From positions 1-10,532 of the forward strand of contig CAJJTI010000058.1 of the NCBI GenBank assembly GCA_905194705.1: a stretch of 10,532 bases of DNA. The letters are read 5' to 3'. The DNA comes from an uncultured Solobacterium sp. (GTDB lineage Bacteria; Bacillota_I; Bacilli_A; Erysipelotrichales; Erysipelotrichaceae). A program made the translations under genes and the position numbers. Position 1 is the stretch's first letter. Each line of letters begins with the position of its first letter. A model generated the notes under the pieces. That model was not told the DNA's origin. It saw only the letters and a list, made by a program, of their open reading frames with translations, and did no database searches. Shown here piece after piece: positions 7,140 to 10,532 of this stretch.

Positions 7140-7145
7140 TATGTC

Positions 7146-8741
7146 ATGGCAGATACATATTTTACAGAAGAACAGCTTAAATCCCTTCCTGTTGATACAT
7201 TAGTTACAATCACGATGACGCTACAGAATAATGTCATTGATTTGAAAAGATCAGTAGATCAGTTGACAGAACAGATTCGCATTATGAATCAGAGAATGTA
7301 TGGAAGAAAAACAGAAAAGGAATCTCTTCTGTATAAACAGGAACAGCTTGACCTTGCGTTTAATGAGACAGAAGTACTTGCGGATGAAGATTCAGAAGAT
7401 GAAGAACCAGAATTGCAGGTTGTGTGTCACAAACGTCAAAAAGGACAGAAAGAAGAATCACTTAAAAAGATTACAAATCATAGAGATGAATATATAGAAC
7501 TCAGCGAAGAAGAACTGGAAGAAAAATTCGGAAAAAATGGATGGAAAAAATTGCCATATCAGATAGTAACCAAGCTTGAGCATATACCTGCATCATTTGA
7601 AGCAGTAACATATCATATTGGAGTATATGCAGCTAAAGATAATGAAACAATTGTAAGAGCGGAAAAACCAGCAGAATTATGGGAAGGCAGCATCTGTACT
7701 CCTACACTTTTAGCGTCAATAATGGTAGCGAAATTTGTAAACTCGCTTCCTTTATACAGACAGGAAGCTGCTTACAAGGCAAATGATGTAATGATAAGCA
7801 GACGAACAATGGCTTCATGGATAATCAGAGCATATGACAGATATTTGCAGTATTTCTATAATGCGATGAAAAAGAAACTTGTGCAGCAGACAATACTCCA
7901 CGCTGATGAAACACCATTTCTCGTAACAAAAGATGGCAGAGCTGCAGGAAGTAAATCATATATGTGGGTATACTGTGGTGGAGTAGAAAAAGAAAGTGAA
8001 AACATAATTTTATATGACTACTGCCATACACGAGGATCAGACAATCCAAGAAGATTCCTTTCAGAATTCAAAGGAATACTGATAACAGATGGATATCAGG
8101 CATATCACAAGCTGGAGAAAGAAAATCCAGAGAGTTTTACTGTGGCCGGATGCTGGGTACATGCAAAACGTAAATTTTCAGAAATCATAAAAGCCGATAA
8201 AAAAGGAAGTAAAGAATATACACTTGCCCATCAGGCAGAGACGAAGATACAGAGAATTTATCATGAAGATAATAAATTATCAGAATTAACTGTCGAAGAA
8301 AGATATCAACAAAGACAGAAGAAGATATCACCATTAGTAGACACATATTTTACATGGTTGAAAAAACAAGAAACGTATGTAGCAAAAGAATCAGCTACTG
8401 GTAAAGCAATAGCATATTCTCTTAATCAGGAAAAATACCTGAGAGTATTTTTGAGTGATGGAAGAATACCATTGGATAATAATTTGGCAGAACAGAAAAT
8501 CAGGAATTTTACGATAGGCCGTAAAAACTGGGTAATGGTAGATACAAAATCTGGAGCTGAAGCAAGTGCAGCGATGTACAGCATAGTAGAAACAGCAAAA
8601 GCAAATAATTTGAAAATGTATGACTATCTTGTATACCTGTTAACAGAACTTTCAAAGATCATTCACGATTTCTGTACAGAAGTACCAGAAAGATTATTGC
8701 CCTGGTCATCTGAGTTGCCAGACAACTTATATAAGAAATAA
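7146..8741 (+). CDS. tnpC: IS66-family DDE transposase TnpC
   Basis: The 531-residue transposase catalyses transposition of the element. An N-terminal coiled-coil-like stretch (residues 20-70, ending QRMYGRKTEKES) precedes an acidic linker. The central block (GNGWKK-like NGWKKLPYQI, LEHIPASFEAVTYHIGVYA) is typical of the family. The catalytic triad is visible: Asp254 in HADETPF, Asp315 in ITDGYQAY, and Glu449 in DNNLAEQKIRNF. The CWVHAKRKF motif (336-344) and the GRKNW segment (458-462) lie in their usual places. The two CxxC pairs of the IS66 zinc-finger domain, expected between the coiled coil and the core, are missing. Only a lone Cys94 is present. The frame has a TGA at 7119-7121, so ATG 7146 is the first ATG, yet no ribosome binding site precedes it at normal distance. 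Expression is therefore probably low. Confidence 0.95.
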   Translation: MADTYFTEEQLKSLPVDTLVTITMTLQNNVIDLKRSVDQLTEQIRIMNQRMYGRKTEKESLLYKQEQLDLAFNETEVLADEDSEDEEPELQVVCHKRQKGQKEESLKKITNHRDEYIELSEEELEEKFGKNGWKKLPYQIVTKLEHIPASFEAVTYHIGVYAAKDNETIVRAEKPAELWEGSICTPTLLASIMVAKFVNSLPLYRQEAAYKANDVMISRRTMASWIIRAYDRYLQYFYNAMKKKLVQQTILHADETPFLVTKDGRAAGSKSYMWVYCGGVEKESENIILYDYCHTRGSDNPRRFLSEFKGILITDGYQAYHKLEKENPESFTVAGCWVHAKRKFSEIIKADKKGSKEYTLAHQAETKIQRIYHEDNKLSELTVEERYQQRQKKISPLVDTYFTWLKKQETYVAKESATGKAIAYSLNQEKYLRVFLSDGRIPLDNNLAEQKIRNFTIGRKNWVMVDTKSGAEASAAMYSIVETAKANNLKMYDYLVYLLTELSKIIHDFCTEVPERLLPWSSELPDNLYKK

Positions 8742-8771
8742 TCCTGTGACATTTATATTTAATCACAGGAT
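8741..8771 (+). terminator. hairpin at the end of tnpC
   Basis: ATCCTGTGA (8741-8749) pairs perfectly with TCACAGGAT (8763-8771) around a 13-nt loop, and ATTTTATGTTTG follows. It starts at the last base of the tnpC stop codon and probably terminates the transposase message before the right end of the element. The T tract is broken, so efficiency is uncertain. Confidence 0.6.
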
Positions 8772-8784
8772 ATTTTATGTTTGT

Positions 8785-8808
8785 AGGTACCTATTATGTA
8801 TCGCTTAC
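8785..8808 (-). repeat. IS66 right terminal inverted repeat
   Basis: The right end finishes CGCTTAC, the inverse of the left GTAAGCG, and matches the left repeat at 23 of 24 positions. The single mismatch is at the eighth base from the tip. Confidence 0.92.
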
Positions 8809-8864
8809 GATTATCCTAAAATCATTGTCTTTTTATTGTTAAATTCATAATTTAATCTATCTGA

Positions 8865-8897
8865 AAAAGACATGTAAAGATGAAATACATGTCTTTT
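8865..8897 (-). terminator. intrinsic terminator of the PEPCK-like gene, possibly bidirectional
   Basis: AAAAGACATGTA (8865-8876) and TACATGTCTTTT (8886-8897) form a perfect 12-bp stem with a 9-nt loop. Read leftward, it lies 26 bases after the stop codon at 8924 and ends in a run of five T. Read rightward it also ends in TTTT-G-TTT, so it may stop transcripts leaving the insertion sequence. The 115 bp between the IS end (8808) and the gene hold nothing else that I recognise. Confidence 0.8.
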
Positions 8898-8923
8898 GTT
8901 TATATTGTTAATACTAAGTTTTG

Positions 8924-10532
8924 TTACTTTTGCTTTACAAATTCAAGTAAACTTTCGGCTGCTTTATTTATGCCATGGTCGCCTTTATTTTCTAAACCAA
9001 GACATGTATAAATTTCACCAACAGGAATATTTTCTTCAAACAGTTTAGCAAACATTTTATCAATTAATTTACTGCATTCATCTTGTTTCTGCATTGGTCC
9101 AAATGGATTTGCAAAGAATGTTGTTGATAAACCATTTTCTTGTGTTGTACCTAAAGCAAATCTCTTACCCTCAACAAATACCTGCTTTGCTTCTTCAGGA
9201 TTATCAAATATATGCATACCACGTTTATCTGTATAGTTATTTGCATATAGGAAACAATCTATCTTTTGATTTGTTGTTACTACATCAATTGGTGCTGCAG
9301 GTAAAACTACACGAGCATTTGATTTTTCAGGGTTAAAGAAGATAGAACGGTCCATATCTTTATATGCAGTTCCTTTATCTAAATCATCTAAACGAACAAA
9401 TGCACCAATTTCTGTACCTTGAGCACGAATATGACCATCTTCATCAATATGAACAGAACCCATATCATCAAATACTGTTTCCTGATGATCAATCAAATCA
9501 CTTGCAAGTTCACTTAAAGCTTCAATTGTTTCTGATTTACCAGCACCTGAATCCCCCATGAATAATAGTCCTTTTTTTGTACCATCTTTTAGATACATAT
9601 TAACCATTGCACCATGGATTGGTAACCAGCCCTTTTGAATCATTGCAAGGTTATGTAAAGTAAGAATCATCTTCTTTGTATATCCAAAATAATCAATTTC
9701 TGGACTTTCACTTACTTTACCAACCCAAATGTGATTTTCTACGTCGTGATAGAATACTGTATCTTTTGTACCATCGGGATTACCAAATAGCATAATTGCA
9801 TCTGGTTTTCTCATAGCATCTTCCATTGAAGCAAGTTCAAATAAGTTAGCCATAGAAGCACAACTTGATACATAGTTTCTATGGAAATAAGCATAAACTA
9901 GTAATGAACCAACACGAGCTGGATAAACAATCCACTCTTCATCACCACACTTAAAATCACGAATTGGATTATACGGATGTTCTACAAATTTGTTTGTACG
10001 TTTATTAGATCTAGGATGAAGAATTAAAGGTGTTCTTAACATAATACTGTTCACAAAAGGAATACCTTCTAATTCCGCATATTCTTTAGGTAGTTTTACA
10101 TCATAATACTGTAGCAGAAAGCTTGCATTAGTACCTGCCTGTAATTGTCTATATACCTTATTTTTTGTTCTCTTAGCTTTTTCTTCAACAAGACGATAGA
10201 ATTTAATGACAACAGCATTTAATTCGGAATCTGCTTCAATAAAGCTTTGAATTTGATATCCTTCTTCATTATGTGTATATAAGAAAGAATATCTCTGTAG
10301 TTTACGCCAATCGTTATATCCTTCTTCGATAAACTCAAGTAACTTACTTGTATCTTTTACAAATGGATGACGTATTTCATCAATATCCATTATCAATAGT
10401 AGTTTAAATATAGAGATAATTTTATCTTCAATAGGATTTTCTTCAAAACAGCTTAAAATCCAAACATATAAATCATGGTGATGTTTGCGTAAACTTCCCA
10501 GATAATAAGTTAAAAAATCTTTGAATCCATCA
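8924..10532 (-). CDS. PEP carboxykinase-like P-loop ATPase, 5'-truncated by window edge
   Basis: About 535 residues are visible and the start lies beyond the window. The P-loop GDSGAGKSE (coded at 9556-9530) resembles that of HPr kinase. It is followed by a kinase-2-like FDDMGSV (about 9475-9456) and a C-terminal part following the ATP-type PEP carboxykinase plan: an R-V-V-L-P segment, a FLYANN strand, and GTTQENGLSTTFFANPFGP, which parallels the GTE..TATFSACFGAPF region of PEPCK. HPr kinase and PEPCK share this nucleotide-binding fold. The reading frame stays open from the TTG (10396) and ATG (10390) codons to the window edge. That stretch encodes protein-like sequence (KDFLTYYLGSLRKHHHDLYV), and neither codon has a ribosome binding site, so both are internal. 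The long N-terminal region is unlike classical PEPCK. Whether it is a metabolic carboxykinase, a kinase or another ATPase is undecided. Confidence 0.72.
   Translation of the reverse strand, partial: DGFKDFLTYYLGSLRKHHHDLYVWILSCFEENPIEDKIISIFKLLLIMDIDEIRHPFVKDTSKLLEFIEEGYNDWRKLQRYSFLYTHNEEGYQIQSFIEADSELNAVVIKFYRLVEEKAKRTKNKVYRQLQAGTNASFLLQYYDVKLPKEYAELEGIPFVNSIMLRTPLILHPRSNKRTNKFVEHPYNPIRDFKCGDEEWIVYPARVGSLLVYAYFHRNYVSSCASMANLFELASMEDAMRKPDAIMLFGNPDGTKDTVFYHDVENHIWVGKVSESPEIDYFGYTKKMILTLHNLAMIQKGWLPIHGAMVNMYLKDGTKKGLLFMGDSGAGKSETIEALSELASDLIDHQETVFDDMGSVHIDEDGHIRAQGTEIGAFVRLDDLDKGTAYKDMDRSIFFNPEKSNARVVLPAAPIDVVTTNQKIDCFLYANNYTDKRGMHIFDNPEEAKQVFVEGKRFALGTTQENGLSTTFFANPFGPMQKQDECSKLIDKMFAKLFEENIPVGEIYTCLGLENKGDHGINKAAESLLEFVKQK

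Larger units (their letters stand above)
6113..8808 (+). mobile_element. IS66-family insertion sequence, complete (tnpA-tnpB-tnpC)
   Basis: The element spans 2,696 bp between terminal inverted repeats that start GTAAGCG, the characteristic IS66 terminus. It carries the three standard genes in order: tnpA, tnpB and the DDE transposase tnpC. All three frames are open and tnpC keeps its catalytic triad, so the copy may be active. IS66 elements normally make 8-bp target duplications. Here the left flank (AGATAAAA, 6105-6112) and right flank (GATTATCC, 8809-8816) do not match, and the eutH gene at the left junction has no counterpart on the right. This suggests a deletion or recombination after insertion. 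Confidence 0.93.

Noticed and set aside
6105..8816. 8-bp target-site duplication around the IS66 element
   Set aside because: The flanks AGATAAAA and GATTATCC are different, and shifting by a few bases gives no match.
9094..9561. Rightward frames opposite the PEPCK-like gene
   Set aside because: They are rich in His, Gln, Leu and Tyr, as expected for antisense of an AT-rich gene, and have no ribosome binding sites.
10388..10396. TTG or ATG at 10396/10390 as the start of the PEPCK-like gene
   Set aside because: The frame is open to the window edge with protein-like sequence, and there is no ribosome binding site before either codon.
1..10532. CRISPR arrays, tRNA or rRNA genes, phage or defence genes
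   Set aside because: No regularly spaced repeats, tRNA-like cloverleaf segments or recognisable defence proteins were seen. The only mobile element is the IS66 copy.

Overview
The window is AT-rich DNA with strong AAGGAGG-type ribosome binding sites, tight gene spacing and intrinsic terminators. This points to a low-GC Firmicute. The gene content (a two-domain adenine deaminase, a GPH-type sugar/cation symporter homologue, an Ntn amidase, a membrane-anchored CapA protein, a eutH fragment and a PEP-carboxykinase-like ATPase) would suit a gut anaerobe of the Erysipelotrichales/Clostridia type. That placement is an inference, since no rRNA or other marker gene is present.

Layout. Positions 1-177 are the leader of an adenine deaminase gene. 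It holds a perfect 10-bp inverted repeat and an 11-codon open frame with its own good ribosome binding site. The ade gene (178-1944) is followed by a GPH/MFS transporter (2058-3437), whose stop codon overlaps (ATGA) the start of a choloylglycine-hydrolase-family Ntn amidase (3434-4582). A clear hairpin terminator follows, then a CapA-like metallophosphatase-fold protein (4652-5872). One base after the capA stop, on the opposite strand, lies the C-terminal remnant of an ethanolamine permease EutH gene (5874-6112).

That remnant is cut exactly at the left end of a complete-looking IS66-family insertion sequence (6113-8808). The element has GTAAGCG-type terminal inverted repeats, tnpA, tnpB, a DDE transposase tnpC, a terminator-like hairpin just inside its left end, and a second one between tnpB and tnpC. 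The 8 bp flanking the two ends are different, and no eutH sequence is visible on the far side. The present arrangement therefore probably arose by insertion followed by an adjacent deletion or recombination.

Right of the element, a strong hairpin ends a leftward gene (8924 to beyond 10532). It encodes a PEP-carboxykinase-like P-loop protein whose N-terminus lies outside the window.

How the genes may work together. The transporter and amidase are translationally coupled and plausibly form an uptake-and-hydrolysis pair for an amide-bonded compound of unknown identity. Adenine deaminase acts in purine salvage and need not share their pathway, although it could be cotranscribed with them. The CapA gene lies after a terminator and probably has separate expression. 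I did not find an obviously new defence or mobile system. The most unusual items are the ade leader, the layered terminators inside the IS66 element, the eutH deletion scar, and the atypical PEPCK-like ATPase.
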